DNA of 64,000 nt, taken from the NCBI RefSeq assembly GCF_030867145.1, contig NC_134434.1, positions 5,394,001-5,458,000 of the forward strand. The letters are read 5' to 3'. Below the pieces are notes generated by a model. The model worked only from the letters and a program-made list of their open reading frames with translations. It was not told the origin of the DNA and ran no database searches. The DNA is from Opisthocomus hoazin. Its lineage: Eukaryota; Chordata; Aves; Opisthocomiformes; Opisthocomidae. Both the position numbers and the translations under genes were made by a program. Positions 24,408 to 37,600 of the stretch are shown here, piece after piece; within the stretch, counting starts at the first letter, position 1, and each line of letters begins with the position of its first letter.

Positions 24408-27400
24408 ATCCCATCCCTCTCTCAAAGTAAAAAAACCAGGCAGAATCGCCTTCAAATGTCCTGCTCATCCCCTAGGCTCTTTCCTCAGCCACCCCGGGGC
24501 CTTCATGCCCCACTGCTCCCTCCACGCAAACACACCCGTCCGGGCAGCAAATGCCTCCACGTGACTTGGCAGCAGTCACACCATCTGTCCAGGCTGCCAA
24601 AGTCCAACGAGGCAGCTCCGTGGCCAGGGCCCGACACCCCTCGGCTTGGACGGGCTCCCTGGACGCGTGCGTCACCCCGTGGGGACCTGCTGGGCACAGG
24701 GAGCGGGGCTGGAAAACCGCAGGCACACGCCTGCCGAGCCAGCACAACCTCCCAGTTCAGAAGGGCACGGTCCCAGTAGCCTCTGGACCACTTTCCAGTC
24801 CCCAGCTTGGGGTGGGCATGATGCTGGAGGTCTGGAGTGGTGCTGGTGCGCTGGGGGATGCTCTGCGCCCGGTGCTGCATGACATCTATGAGGGGAGGGA
24901 AGTTCTAGGGCCAGGCTCATCCCAGTCCCAGAGAACCACTGCCAGGCAGGGTGCCCATCCGAGCACCCCGTGCAGATGAGAGCTCGGCTCTGCTGCTGCC
25001 TTGCACCCCTGGGACTGCCAAGCACCCAGGGATGCTCAGCTGGGAGTCTGCCCAGGCACTCCCGGGTGTACGACGGGCACCCAGAGCTGCTGTGCTGCAA
25101 GTGGCAGGGGATGCAGTGACATCCAGGATCCAGAGCCTTGTCCCCTGCCCGGTGTCTGCAGGGACACTCAGCTGGCTGGAAGGGTCTAGTCAGGCACCCA
25201 GCTGGAGCAGAGCCACTGGGACAGGGGCAGTGCAGGGGCCACCTCAGCCAGAGCCGTCCCCCCCATCCCACAGTGTGCGTGGGCTGAAGCCCTTCCTCCT
25301 CATGGAGGAACCTGCTGAGACAGGAGTTTCACCAAGCCTCTGGTTCTACATTCATTTATCAACCACGGAATGCCCCCTAAATACATCTGCAGTTGGGAAG
25401 GAAGTCTCGTAATTTGCTCAGTCTCCTGCATCCTCCCATGGTTATTATTTTAAGCCATTCCCCTGATTTCAGGGCCCTGGTCTGGAGATCCCCATTCCCA
25501 GACTGACTGATGCGTGCGATGACAGAATTTCTGCTGTTGGGCAAATTAATTTCCCATGGGATTGCGGCCTAATATATAAATATAAAACTGACACATTTTT
25601 AGTCAGCTGAAAATAAAATAGCTCCAGCTCAAGTTTGCATGAGATAACGTTTCCAGGAGATAAGGCGGCAGCTGGAGTGCGAATTGCCATGTGGATCCCA
25701 TTTTTCCCACAGATCCCCAGCAATGTTTGTTGGCCGGGCTGTGCAACATCAGCTTTTGATTAGAGCCAGCCAGCATTAACGTAATGTTTGTGTTCTGCTT
25801 CGTCTCACCCCACACCTGCCTTTTCCCGGGCAGAGCAAATGGCTGGGTGAGCGGGAGCATGGACTCTCTGTGCCCAGTGTGTTCAGCGTTCGCTGAGGGG
25901 ATCTGCCTGGAGCTGCAGTGGTGCTGGGAGAGGCTGGTTCAGACCCCAGCCCTGATGCCTCCAAGCTGGGATTGTGGCAGCCTGGCCTGGAGTAGGGCAG
26001 TGAGATTCTTTCATGCAGGAGAGGTGATGGATAGCTGCTCCTCGACAAATGGCCAAGTCCCAGCTAGGTCGAAGGGATGGCGGATCTCCTTTCCCCTCCT
26101 TCGGGAAGGGAAACATTGAGAAAATAATTTGGGGAATGAAATTTCTATCCCCACGGGCAGGATCGTGCCGGTGCTGAGGACAGGGCAGCTGGCGCCGAGG
26201 TCCTGGCTCCTGTCCCGCTGCCCTGTGAGCTGGTCTAATCCAGCGCTGTCTCTAAGGCCCCTTTGTGTACGAGTCCTGGTGAGCATGAGGTTGTGAGCCC
26301 AGGCTGGCAGGGTGGCTCGGTGCCTCCAGGGACCAGGATGTATTTGGAAGTTGATCTCAGGGCCCTGGAGCCCTGGATCTGTTAGCACATGCAGCAGAAA
26401 TGAGTGTGTTTGATCCAGAGATCCTGACCTCAGCCCTTATAAATAACCCGACCAGGGCTATACACAGTACCTAAAACAGTTTGGTTCCTCTGCTCCCAGA
26501 GCATTCATCTTCTCTTCTTCTCCCTCTCCTCTCCCTCTGCCGGGCTCCCTCACTGCCCTGGGAACCTGCCCACTCCTCATCAGGATGATTAAATCCTGAA
26601 GAATGTGCTTGGGGCTCTGCAGGCACCAAGGTGGAGATGACTGATGGGTCACACATGGTGTGAGGGCTGCAGAGCCAGCATACCGGAGGGGGCTTATCTC
26701 CAGGCTGTGTAACCCAGGCACAACCAGAGCCCCTTGGCTTGTTCCTGTGTCTGGGAAGAGCCCATCCCATCCCATCCCATCCCATCCCATCCCATCCCAT
26801 CCCATCCCATCCCATCCCATCCTCTTTGCCTGGGGCCCCTGGAGTGTCAGACATCACAGCAGCTCATTGTGAGCTTTCCCTTCTTCCAGATACGCCACCT
26901 GAAGCTCCCCCAGGGATGGATTAATGGGTGACTCTGGACCTGCAGCCCAGCACTGCTTTTCCAGAGTGACTTTCCCTGTGTTGCTGGGCTGTGGCTGTTA
27001 GAGCCACCACACTGCCAGGGCCCATGCTTGCCATGGCCAGGATGGCAGGCTGTGTCCCCTACCCGGTGGCAGTGGAGACAAACAGGGACGCTGGCCCTGG
27101 AGCTGTCTGTGGGGTGTTAGGGGTTACCCCCTTCCAGGCTTTCCTCCATGTCTGGAGAGAAATCTGCTTCAGCAGAGCCTGGCAATGCTCACAGACTCCC
27201 GAGCCCCAAGGGGAATTAAATGGCATATAAGCCTTGTGCTGCCCTGGGAGCAAAAGCTTTGCCTAGTTGCTGACCCTGTTTTCCAGCCTCTCTGCTCTCC
27301 TCCTGGCCAGGTCTGAGGTGTCCTCATCCACAAGGAGCCAAGGACCTTCACAGCCCTGATCCTCCCAGTGATATGGTCAGAGCAGGAGCCCACACTGGAA

Positions 27401-30400
27401 AGCAGGGACCTGGACCAAATAGATACACAAAATAGATGGGATCCTGATTGATCAGGCATGGGTGACCTTCAGAAAGGTAGACTGGGACCTGCAGTGAAGA
27501 GGGAGAAGAACATTGTGGTGCTGCCTTCCCCTGGGAGAGCCCAGGGAGTGCTGGGGGGACAAGAGGTCTCGTGGGTCGCCACGCCAACGAAGGCGACCCT
27601 CGTGGACATCCAGGCTGCCAGGAGGCTTGGGGTCCATGTCTTTGGATAATCCCAGGGCAAATTGTCTTGTATTTATAGCTGGAGATGTCGAGACTAGAGC
27701 AGGGTGTCTCAGGTGCCTGAGTGAGGGGCCAGCCCAACCAGAAATGCAGGTGGGAGAGCCTGAGGCAAAGTAAGAGAAAGACTCTGTTGAGGAGTGATTC
27801 GCATCAGATGGATGGACGGAGCCGGTGGGTCTCTGGCATGGTGCAGATCTGCTGTGGGAGGAATTCACCCGAGATTCACCTCTTGGTCTCCCCATTGTAT
27901 CAGTCAAGGTTGTGCAAGCTCCTGAGTCACAGGGTGCCACCAGGCAGACACCCACCTCCCTGGGTCGCACCCATCCTGGCTGGATGCTCCTCATACCTCC
28001 GGCTGGGCTGGACGCTCGGTGGCCGAGGAGGGTGAAGGGCCGGGGGCAGTACCCAGAGGCAGCACCATTGATGACAAGCTCCATGTCTTTAACACTTGGG
28101 CAGGTCTTGTCCCCAGGTCATGGGGCAGCAGGAGCCCTGGAGAAGGGCACCCCTGGGAGAAACGGGCTGAGCTGAAGCCCTGGTAGAAAGGGGCAGGGGA
28201 TTTGGGTGGCTAAAGTCAGGCACAGACAGCTGGAGAAAGGGCCGATGTTCCATCTCGTGGTGCCCCCACCTCTGAATACCTCACTGAAGGTGTGATTTAG
28301 CCATTAGAGAAGCTACAAGCTCAATACAGGACCAAAACGATTACACATAGGAGGTCAAACAAAGGGATTTATTGGCTTTTCCTGGTCCTAAACTCCCTGA
28401 ACAGGAAACACGCTCTGCCTCAAGGAGCTTAGAGTCTAAGTCATTAATAAATCCATATTTATTGTCATAAAGAGCCAAAATTATTATTATTTTTTATGGC
28501 ATAAAGATACAAGATCCAGAAAAAAAACATGAGTAAGGGAGAACTGCTTTGTAAATGTTTGTGAAAGACACTTTTATCACAGCAGCTTAAACTATTCTGC
28601 TGTCTCTCGGCCTGCTTGTTTGCTGCCTCTAGTCAGCTAGAATATGCTGACCACTTCCTACCAGCCTCAACAGGGACATTAAAATGTCAAAAATGTTTTA
28701 TTCTTGTAAGAAAATCTGGGAAAGGAAAGAGACACCCACTCTTGGGCTGCCATCAAGAGAAAGTCTTCAGTGTGAGCTCAGCCCCATTGCCAGACATTGA
28801 AAAGATGCAAGAAAAAATTTATGAAAATCACCTACCACATGTGGTTTGAGGTACGAGCACGGTCCTGAAATGCAGCACAGGAGGGCTCTTTGGAGGCATG
28901 AAGTCCTTGAGATCAGCGAGCAGTGTGGCTGGCGGGACTGCAGGAGTCAAGGTGGGACATGTGGGGTGAGATGTGTGGGTCCTCGTGGCATGCTGCACCC
29001 CAGGAGGGAGGAGAGGGGCTTTGCAGCCCGGAGCAGAAGTGCCTGGCCTGGAGAAGAGCCCTGACCAGGGCTCTAACACTACCCGGATGTGGGGAAGGGG
29101 TTGGTTTTGAGGAGCCATTCTTCATGTGTGTGCATGCGTAAGCCACTCAGCTGTGTCACCAGCAGGTCTCCACCAGTCCTAGACTCAAGCCAAGTCAAAA
29201 CGGCAGGAAAGATGTGCTGGACCAAGTCTTGACCAAGACTTGACTTGCTTGTTTCCAGCCCAGGAGCACTTCAGGACAGAAGGAGGTGACCTGTAGGTCT
29301 GGGGTTATCAAAGCACAGTAGCTGAGATGCCTCCAGGGCTCAGTGGGGCATAACAGTAATTTTCAGACCTGGGTGCTCCAGCCTTTATGGCTTCCCCATT
29401 GCACAGGCAGATCCCTTTTGGGTTCAGGCACTGGGAGCAGCTGAGGTAGCACCAACCGAAAAGGTATGTGCTGGGGAAGGGGTGCGGTGGGCAAGCAACT
29501 CTTGAAGAATCAATCTGAGCAAATAATGCCAAACTTGGAAGGATTTTTCCTTTTCCAAAGCACTCTGCCTGCAAAGCACGTGCAGACTTAGAAAGAGCTC
29601 CAGGGTGCATTGCAAAATCTACCACATTTGGAGCAGGTTTCGAACACTTCAGTCCCTCTTTAATGATACTGTCCAGGAAATGGCAAGCTTTTGAAAAACA
29701 AACAGGCTGGATTCTGGCTTAGTCCATTTCAAATCATTGCGCAAATTTTTTTCATGCGGCTTGCTGAATCACAGCAAAAACATACAACGTCCTGCCACAG
29801 CTTTTCTTGTTTCTCTGACACTTCTGGCATGAAAATTGGACACTGCAGCAGATTCCAAGGCCCAATTACATCCAGCTTTGCCCCACGCTGAGGGAATCTG
29901 GTTTTGATGGCACCATTTCCAAGTTTATAGGTGACAGCTACACAGTGATTTTAGAAAGAAGCTGCCCCTGACACACGCTGCTTTTGCCCTGGGGCCATGT
30001 CCTTGCTTCTTCTGCAGTGACCTCCTGATGGATGGACACCACCAGGGAGGCTGCAGGATGAGGCCATTTTCACTGTGAAAAGCTTTGTCTGAAGACCTCA
30101 GCCACGTGCAGTACGCACTGTTTATGGAGCACCAGGTAGATATAGATGGGTTTTGAGTACTCCATATGCAGCATCTCAGGTGTAAGCGCAGAGCAGGGAC
30201 TTCTCAGAGCTAAGCAAACTGCACTACAGAAAAGAAAATAAAACATTGGTGTTCTTCCAGTGGTTAAAGAATAAATATTAATCTGTTTGGAATTGTTGGT
30301 ACAAGAGAAGTTTTATGCAGTTATAGCTTTTAAAACAGAAAACTGGGAGACTTTCTGCTAAATCAAGGCCATACATGAGAGGAGGTTACACTTGAAAGAA

Positions 30401-33400
30401 TCCACATTAGATTTATTAGTATTTACTTTAAGCCATAGTGAAAAGGGAGACCCGGGGAAAGAATCGGAGGCATCTCTAGAAATCCCTTTGTTCTAACCTG
30501 GGCCTGCAAACAGCAAAATGCAAGGTTTGGGATTACAAAGTGTTTTTCTGGAGGCAAATCTTGCAGCTCGGAGGCACGCATGGAGCCGCACTGTCACCTA
30601 AACAACATCGCTGCTGCATGTTGAGCCCAAAGCAAAATGCCAGGACAGGGACAGGAGCCCTCCAGGGCTGAGGCCTGAAGGGACACGGTGGGAGGTAGCG
30701 ACTACCTTCAGGGAAGCGGCATGGGGCCCCTGGTGGGATGCAGAGACAGAGCAGGCCGGGGAATGCAGCGTGGGAGCAATGAACTGCAGACCCAAGCAGG
30801 GGAAGATGAGCCAAACATCTGGTCCAGCATCCGTTTAAGGTCTGCAGCCTGCAAGCGGATTTAGACTCACCGCAGAGCAATGCCAGTGGGCTGCATGGGC
30901 TCATGAATTCCCTGAAACAAGCTGATGTTGTGGCTCTAGCTCCCTGTGAGAAGCAGGAACGTCAGAGGTGCTTGCAGCCCACTAACGTGATGTCCCACCT
31001 GGGAGGGTGGCAGGACAGCCTGGAATCCCCCAGCAATCCCAAACCATGCATGTGCTTTGGATTCCTCTTGCTGGGGCACAGCAGAGGCGCCAGAATGGGA
31101 ACAAAGGCAAAGGGTTAGGCACATGTCTTCTGCTGAGTGCTCCATATAGACCCAGCAACACCTGGTATCTCCCCATACCTCCAGGAGCAAGGCTGCTGCT
31201 TTGTTTCAGCAACACAGGCTTGGCTGGCCGGCCAAGGGATCTCCCAGCAGGGCAGAGACCACAGAGCAGTATGGTATGGGACCTCCTGGGGAAGCCAACC
31301 CAGCTTAGCAGGAGCTAAGGGCCAAGAGCAGCTGGGGTGCAGCCGGCAAGGATCCCGTGAGGCTGAAGGATGGGCTAGAGACATCCCAGCCTCTGCTGTG
31401 GGTCTCTCCTAGCTCTTTAGAAGTTAAAATGGGAGATGAGAAAAGCAGTGGCAGACCTTGCTGTGCAGCAGGGCGGGGAGCCCGCTCAGAGCCAGCCCAC
31501 ATCGGGGCCCAGCAAGGCTGTGCTCCCCTTCCCCAGCAAAGTCGCTTGGAGGGTCACAGCCCCAGGTCCTGCAGGGCTGGGTCCTGGCTGGAGTGCCCAG
31601 CCCTCCTGAGATGTGGCCAGCACCGCAGCAGAGCCAGGGGAGCCATTGCACATCCCTGCATCAAGCTGCAGCTCCAACGCTGTTTCCTTGCTCTTTTCCT
31701 GGGGATTTGACACAAAAATGTTGTTATGCTTTGTCCTTCCCCAACGTCTGTTAAACAATGTCTGTTTTATCCGTTCTCCTGAAAATCACTGGCACACCAG
31801 CAGAGCATTGGGCTCAGGAGCCTTCATCTAAGCACTTGGGCTTATAAACCTGTCTGCAGAAAACTGGAGCTGCAAATGTGGGAATTTCTTACTGGGAAGC
31901 AGTTGGGAGGTGGCTGCCAGTTCCTATCAGCCATCAGTTGTCAAGGGCATGTGCAGTAGATACTGATTTCCTCCAGGACCTTCACACATCAGCCTGGGTG
32001 AAGCAGCTCATTAAAATCAACTAATTGCTGCAGTCAGTTGTGACATGAATTTTTCAAGGTTAATTTAGTTTAGCGCTGAGAATCCTCCATTTATCTCCGA
32101 AGAGGGTGAACTGCGCACGCTGCACAGCCACCCCTCTGCTGCATCGCTCCTCTGTGGACAGACTGTCCAGCACGGGGACTTCAAAGCCGGAGCATCCTCA
32201 GGGACTGCTAAGAGAGAGCACACTGAGCTGTGGTGGAGAAACCTAGCCCAGAGGATGCAAAGTGTTGGTACCACGCTGGCAGGGTGACCAACAGGCCAGC
32301 TTGGTTTGTGCTTGATACAGGCATCAGCTTTGCTTTGTCTTGAGATGAGCAATTCCTTCAAAAGGCCTTTTAACCATTTACCTGAGCTTACAGGATTACT
32401 GGGGAAAGCAGAGTCCAAAATGTGATGCGTTCAGCAAAACTTTCCTGTTCACCTCCCTTCTCCCATTTCCCCACGAAACTTCCGTAAGCAAATCTCCCTG
32501 TCTGACCAACAGATAGTATTAAAGATAGCACTAACTGTCTTTGGGGGCAAAAAGAGACATTTGCTGGAACTGTGATGGTGCTTGGTGTTGGAATCATTTT
32601 CTGCTCCCTGACAGAGTAAAAGCAAGACCAAGGAAGGAAGCAAGCGCAATGCCTTTTTCTGGCCTGTGCAGGGGTTTTGGTATTGTGGGACACCAAAGAC
32701 GAGGCCTCTGCCCGCTGGCCACGTAGGAGCAGTGGGGACCTCTGTCCATCTGTCTGCTCACCATGCATCAGCAGCCATGTCCCCCATGGAAGGAATCAGC
32801 TGCAGAGCCCAACCTTGCCCAGTTTTGGGTGTGCCAGGGCCGAGAGTTGGTGCACAGGGAGCACCCTGAGCCCCAGCATCCCCGCGCCCTGTAGTGGCAT
32901 GGTGGGGTGCCAGTCCCATGGGGCTGCCCACCACCAGATCCCCTTGGCCAAGGCATGTGCGGCCCCAAGGTGCAACACTGCAGGGCAGCCTGCAGAGCTT
33001 CCCTCATCCCACTGGAGCAAAGAGTGGAAGGGAAATAGGCTGTTTAATGAATGTATCCTGTGTTTACAGAGGACCCGCCAGCTATGACAATGCAGATGTT
33101 TCCTGTCTCCCTACATCTGCAAGCAGCCATTTGCTGGCTGAAGGCAGTTCCTACCATGAATCTGTGCAGTCGGGCTTTGCTTCTGTGATCGCAGACAGTG
33201 ACTGACCTCCAGCGAGCAGGGACGTGTCCGGGCAGTGACCGTCTCACCCTCTCCAGGGGCCAGTGCCCGTCTGCGGCCGGTCTGGTGCTGCACCTCCAGG
33301 GAGGAAAGCCCAGCTCAAAGCTGGCGCAAGCTTGGCTGCCCTGTGGTGTGACGCAAGCCCTCCTGGGGAGGGATGGAGCCATGTGAAGTGTGCAGGACAT

Positions 33401-34110
33401 GGAGCTCTGCAGGTAGGCAGGAAGATCCCACACGTGAGCAGGATGGGAGGATGTGGCTGTATTTACCCCCCACCCTTGTTGAGTCTCTGTCTTTTCCTTG
33501 TCTGCCTGACAGCCCTCTGTCCCCCACAACCTGAACCCCTGGATGGAGTGTTGCTGTGTCTTCTGGCTGAAGACCGCAATCAGGAAACAGATAAAAGCCA
33601 GGTTTGACTCCTGTTCTGTCTTGAGGACAGTTTCCTTGTGAGGCTAGGTGGAAACACTCCCTCTCTTTGCCTGCACAAGCCACTGTGCAGCAAAGACACC
33701 AAAGAGCAGCTGTAAACACACAAGGCAAATCTGTTGGGAAACTGAGGAAGGGCTTGGCTGTAAGCCAGCATCAAGGACACTTTGGCTAAATGGGAATCCT
33801 GGGTGCTGGTCCCTTCTCTCTAGGACGAGTCATGTGAACAAATTCAACAGTTTTTCTAGCCTCAAGACCAGGATCTGGTCTGGGGCTGTGCCTCTGACTA
33901 GCCAGATACACCGCCATGGAGTGAAGGCCCAAAGCTCCAGGCGAGGTGGCATTGGTCTGGGCTTTTCCACCCAAAGGCTGTTGGTGGGAAGCTCGCAGAG
34001 AGGACTCCCTGCTTTGCCACCTGCCTGGCCTCTGTGAGGTTCAAAGGCCATGGAGGTCAGTAGGAGAGGCAAATCCCTGAGCAAGGCTGGTGCTCTCAAA
34101 ACACAAGATC
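24408..34110. other. Non-coding region, no gene recognised
   Basis: Apart from the CCCAT array I see no gene. AT-rich, non-repetitive islands lie at about 25530-25680 (TAATATATAAATATAAAACTG), 28440-28520 and 30230-30440. A phrase at about 28408-28440 (CTGCCTCAAGGAGCTTAGAG) resembles text common in very old vertebrate interspersed repeats. Confidence 0.55.
26761..26822. repeat. (CCCAT)12 pentanucleotide array
   Basis: There are twelve perfect copies of CCCAT followed by CC. Spurious frames through it read as PSHPI or GMGWD repeats. Confidence 0.99.
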
Positions 34111-34660
34111 TGAGGTTCGGAGGCAACCCTGGAGGTCTCTCGTCCAACCCCTGCTCTGAATAGGGACAACATAGATCGGTTAGATGAGGGCTGTGGTCGG
34201 GGTACTTCCAAGGATGGAGATTCCTGATCCTCACTGGGTCCCTATTCCAGAGTCTGGCCACCCTCAAGCTGAAGGGGATTTTTTGTTAAATCTCATCAGA
34301 ATTTCCCTGTTTGTGACTTGTGTTTGTTGCCTCTTGTCCTTTCGCTGTGCATCTCTGAAAAGAGACCATCGCTGTTGTCTCTATACCCTCCCATTAAGGG
34401 TTTGAAGACAGCTGGCCACCAGACCCGCTCTTCACCTTCTCCACGCTGAAGAAACCCAGTTTTCTCAACCTCTTCTTGTCTGTCCTGTGCTCCAGGTCGC
34501 TAACCGTCTCAGAGCCTCATCACTGGGCTCTCTCCAGTTTGTCAGTGTCATTCGTGTATTGGGGGCCCCAAAATTGGACACAGTTAATTCAGAACCGGCC
34601 CCCACAAGTGCCATATACACGGGAATTATTACTCCCCTCTCTTGATGCTCTCGAGTCTTC
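34111..34660 (-). mobile_element. CR1 LINE fragment, antisense, about 550 bp
   Basis: Read on the minus strand this follows the CR1 3' region. It begins near GTCCAATTTTGGGGCCCCC, passes through CTGGAGAGAGCCCAGTGATG and a GAAGAAGGTGAAGAGCGGG-like part, and ends with GGTTGGACGAGAGACCTCC. It is more diverged than the copies at 40.3 and 63.4 kb and has no clean repeat tail, so it is probably an older subfamily. No intact coding frame remains. Confidence 0.85.
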
Positions 34661-37600
34661 GTCAATTATGTGTGTGGAGTCTCTTGGGAACCACAACAGT
34701 GCAGAACACCATGATGGGACCATGGCACGTGCCACTCAGAAGCTACCTTCTCTGAGGAAGGGCATTGGGGATGGTTTGCTTTTAACCAGTTCAGCACCTC
34801 TACACTTTTCTCTAAATAGAAACGTGTGAGAAGTCTTGCAGCAAAGAAGTCCTATTTTCATCCCAGTTTGTGATGAAAAGCCAGGCCGAATGAGCAGGAC
34901 ACAAGTGGAATGGAAACACTGACTGTTTTGCTTTGCTTTCATATTTAATAACAAAAAATCCAGTGCTCCCTGCTCTCTTGCATCTCCTTTTCCTTCCCCA
35001 TCTTGCCAGCTTTCCAAGAATCTGAAGCTGTTTTGGAGCCTGCAGTGGAATTTCCCCTCTCTGCTGAGGGGCTCACCACCGTGTCCACCAACTCATTGCA
35101 CGGGGCCCCTCGTGTTGTGTCTCCCTTGAGGTGTCTGAGTTTCTTGGGCTGTTGCCACCTGGGCTTCATTCAAATTGCAGAGCTGCAGCAAGGGAGAGGC
35201 CCTGGGCAGGATGAGGGGGTCCTTTTTTATCGGCAACCTCAGAAACGCTGGTGAGCAGGCATCCTGCAGCCCCAGGGCAAGAGAAGGGGTTACCAGATCC
35301 ACTCATGGACATGTCATCTGGGTCAGACTGCCCAGGCTGAGTTGACCCACCGCAAAACGAGAAGGCATGCAAGCCCAGGGCACATGCGAGTCTCATCTCC
35401 AGCTGGGATATCCCATCCCACAGGATGGGAGAGCCAAATCCTCCCCTCTTCTGAGAGAGGTGCCTATTTGCTGCCATGGAGCTGGGGCAGAGCGAGCAAC
35501 GAGCCTGCTCCCACCCATCCATGCAGGACTCAGGGCTGCTCTGGTTTCTATCACACTGTGTCAGAGCCCCTCCCAAGGGAGGAAAACAAAATGCAGTGCC
35601 AAGAGACGTCTCTCTCCCATCCCTCATGTGGGAGGAACCTTGGACAGCTGATTGTTTTGTTTCTGTCATGGCTTCTTTGCCTCCTCTCATCAAAAACCCA
35701 GGCAGATACTGCGAAGAGCTCCTGGTCGGAGCAGAGCGTGGCTGGTGGAGCCCTCACAGCCAACCTTTGCTTTGCAAAGCTGCTGTCTTCCGAAGAAACT
35801 TCTGGGGTTAGCCATCTTTTCTTATCTGCACTGCTTCACTGCTAAAAAAGCTTGCCTTTTGGAGGGGCATGGTCAGCCCTGAGCTGATGGGGGGCTTTTA
35901 GTTCCAAGTTTTCCTCTTGTGCCCCCGGAGCTACAGCAATCCTCTTCTTGACTCTTTGGTTTCTCTCTCCAGTGACAAACCTCTGGAGCAGGGAGTGTCT
36001 GAGCATGACCAAGTCCTCACCTGGGCTGACCTGTACACTTTCCCTAATGCAACGCACCCAGAGCAAGTATTTCCTCTGATGTCTCATGCACTGCGGTGCT
36101 GGAACAGGTTCTGGGTAAGGATGCCACCCTCAGTGAGGATTTCTACCTGCGCTATTTCAGATGAACTCTCTTCCTACCAGCATGGAAACACGGAGTCCCC
36201 ACAGACTGAACAAGGGAATCAGTCTGCCCTGTCCGGCCCCAGTCAGGAGCACCTAACCAGGAGGCCAGGCTGGTCTGTGGGCCACAGGCAAGGCTGGCTT
36301 GTCACCAGCAGACCCATGTGTCACTTGGGACAGCCTCTCCACTTCTCCATGCCTGGTTTCTCTAGGCCCCGGGAGGACACAGGATCCAGAGCAGGGTGAA
36401 TCCCCCCCAGCAGTCCCAGAGGAGGCATGTTGGGTACTTGGTGGACAGTTTCAAGCTGTGGCTGAGCCCAGAGAAACCTGTCCTTGTGGCCCTCTGTGTC
36501 TGCAGGGCACTCAGGACCCTGGCTGGGGATGCAGGATCCCCTGAGAGCAGAGACTGCTCTCTACCTTGGTGTCCTGGGGTGAAACACACCCCTTGGGGTC
36601 CTTCCCACTGGGGAGGGGACCACTGGCTCCAGGACACCTGTGGACCTGCACTGTGCATCTGGAGCTATGGAGCTGCAAACAGTAGTTGGATGCTGTATGG
36701 GTGAAGATGGAGAGGGCCAGGGATTTCCTCCCAAATCGTTCATTTGCCTGCCAAGCTGTGGGACAGCCTCAATGACCTCCAGCCCTCCCTGCCTGCCAGC
36801 CGTCGTGCCTGGAGGAGCACTGCATCGTGGTGGGAGCAGAGCCTCAACACCCTGCCCTGGCGCTGTCAGACATGCGGGGCTGTGGATGGAGGATGCCCCA
36901 GATGCCTCAGAACCAGAGGAGGTGAAAAACTCATGGAGATTGAAGCCAAAACTGGACAATTTAGCCACTGTTCCTGGAAATGCCTACTTGGAGCCAGGCC
37001 TCTGTGCTGGTGGGCATGGCTTCAGCCCCCACCTTCGTTTCCCACCCTTAGCCATGCAAACCCACACGCAGTGATGAGAGATGTGGCAGCCAGGGCTCTG
37101 AGAGAGCACTGCTGACGCATCCCTGAGAAAAAGGGGGGTTAACCTCAGAGCACAGGCCACAGCGAAGCAAACAGGAGGGAATTAATCGGGAACGAGAGAC
37201 AAAAGCACAAGCAGAGCACTGTGGTCTGGCAGCAGGACTGCTGTGCTGGGAAAATCCCCTGATTTATTGCAAGAGGTCTGGCAGGAAAGAGGGGAGCAGG
37301 GCCCTGAACAGAGCTTGTAAGAAGTGGCCACTCCCCAAGTCTTTTCCCCATGAAGTTTTCTGCGTGATGAGGCAGAGAGGTGTGGGGACACACGGCGTGG
37401 GAGCCTCGGGGCTGCCCTGCTCCCGGTGCTGCAGCCCGAGAGGGGATCCAGCACCCCGTGGTGGGTGTCCCTCGGGAAAAGCCAGCTGCAAAAGCAAACC
37501 AGCCATTTGTGGTGGGGAATTTCAGAGGCGGACAGGTGGGACAGCAGCCACGCTGTTCCTTGGCTTGCTGGGGCTGTGGCAGCCAGCGCACCCTGACTGT

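Noticed and set aside
23762..24430. Open frame encoding LPFPS repeats
   Set aside because: It is a translation of the TTCCC microsatellite. A five-base unit of C and T cannot make a stop codon on this strand, and GGGAA cannot on the other.
26458..26820. Open frame encoding GMGWD repeats on the minus strand
   Set aside because: It is a translation of the CCCAT microsatellite.
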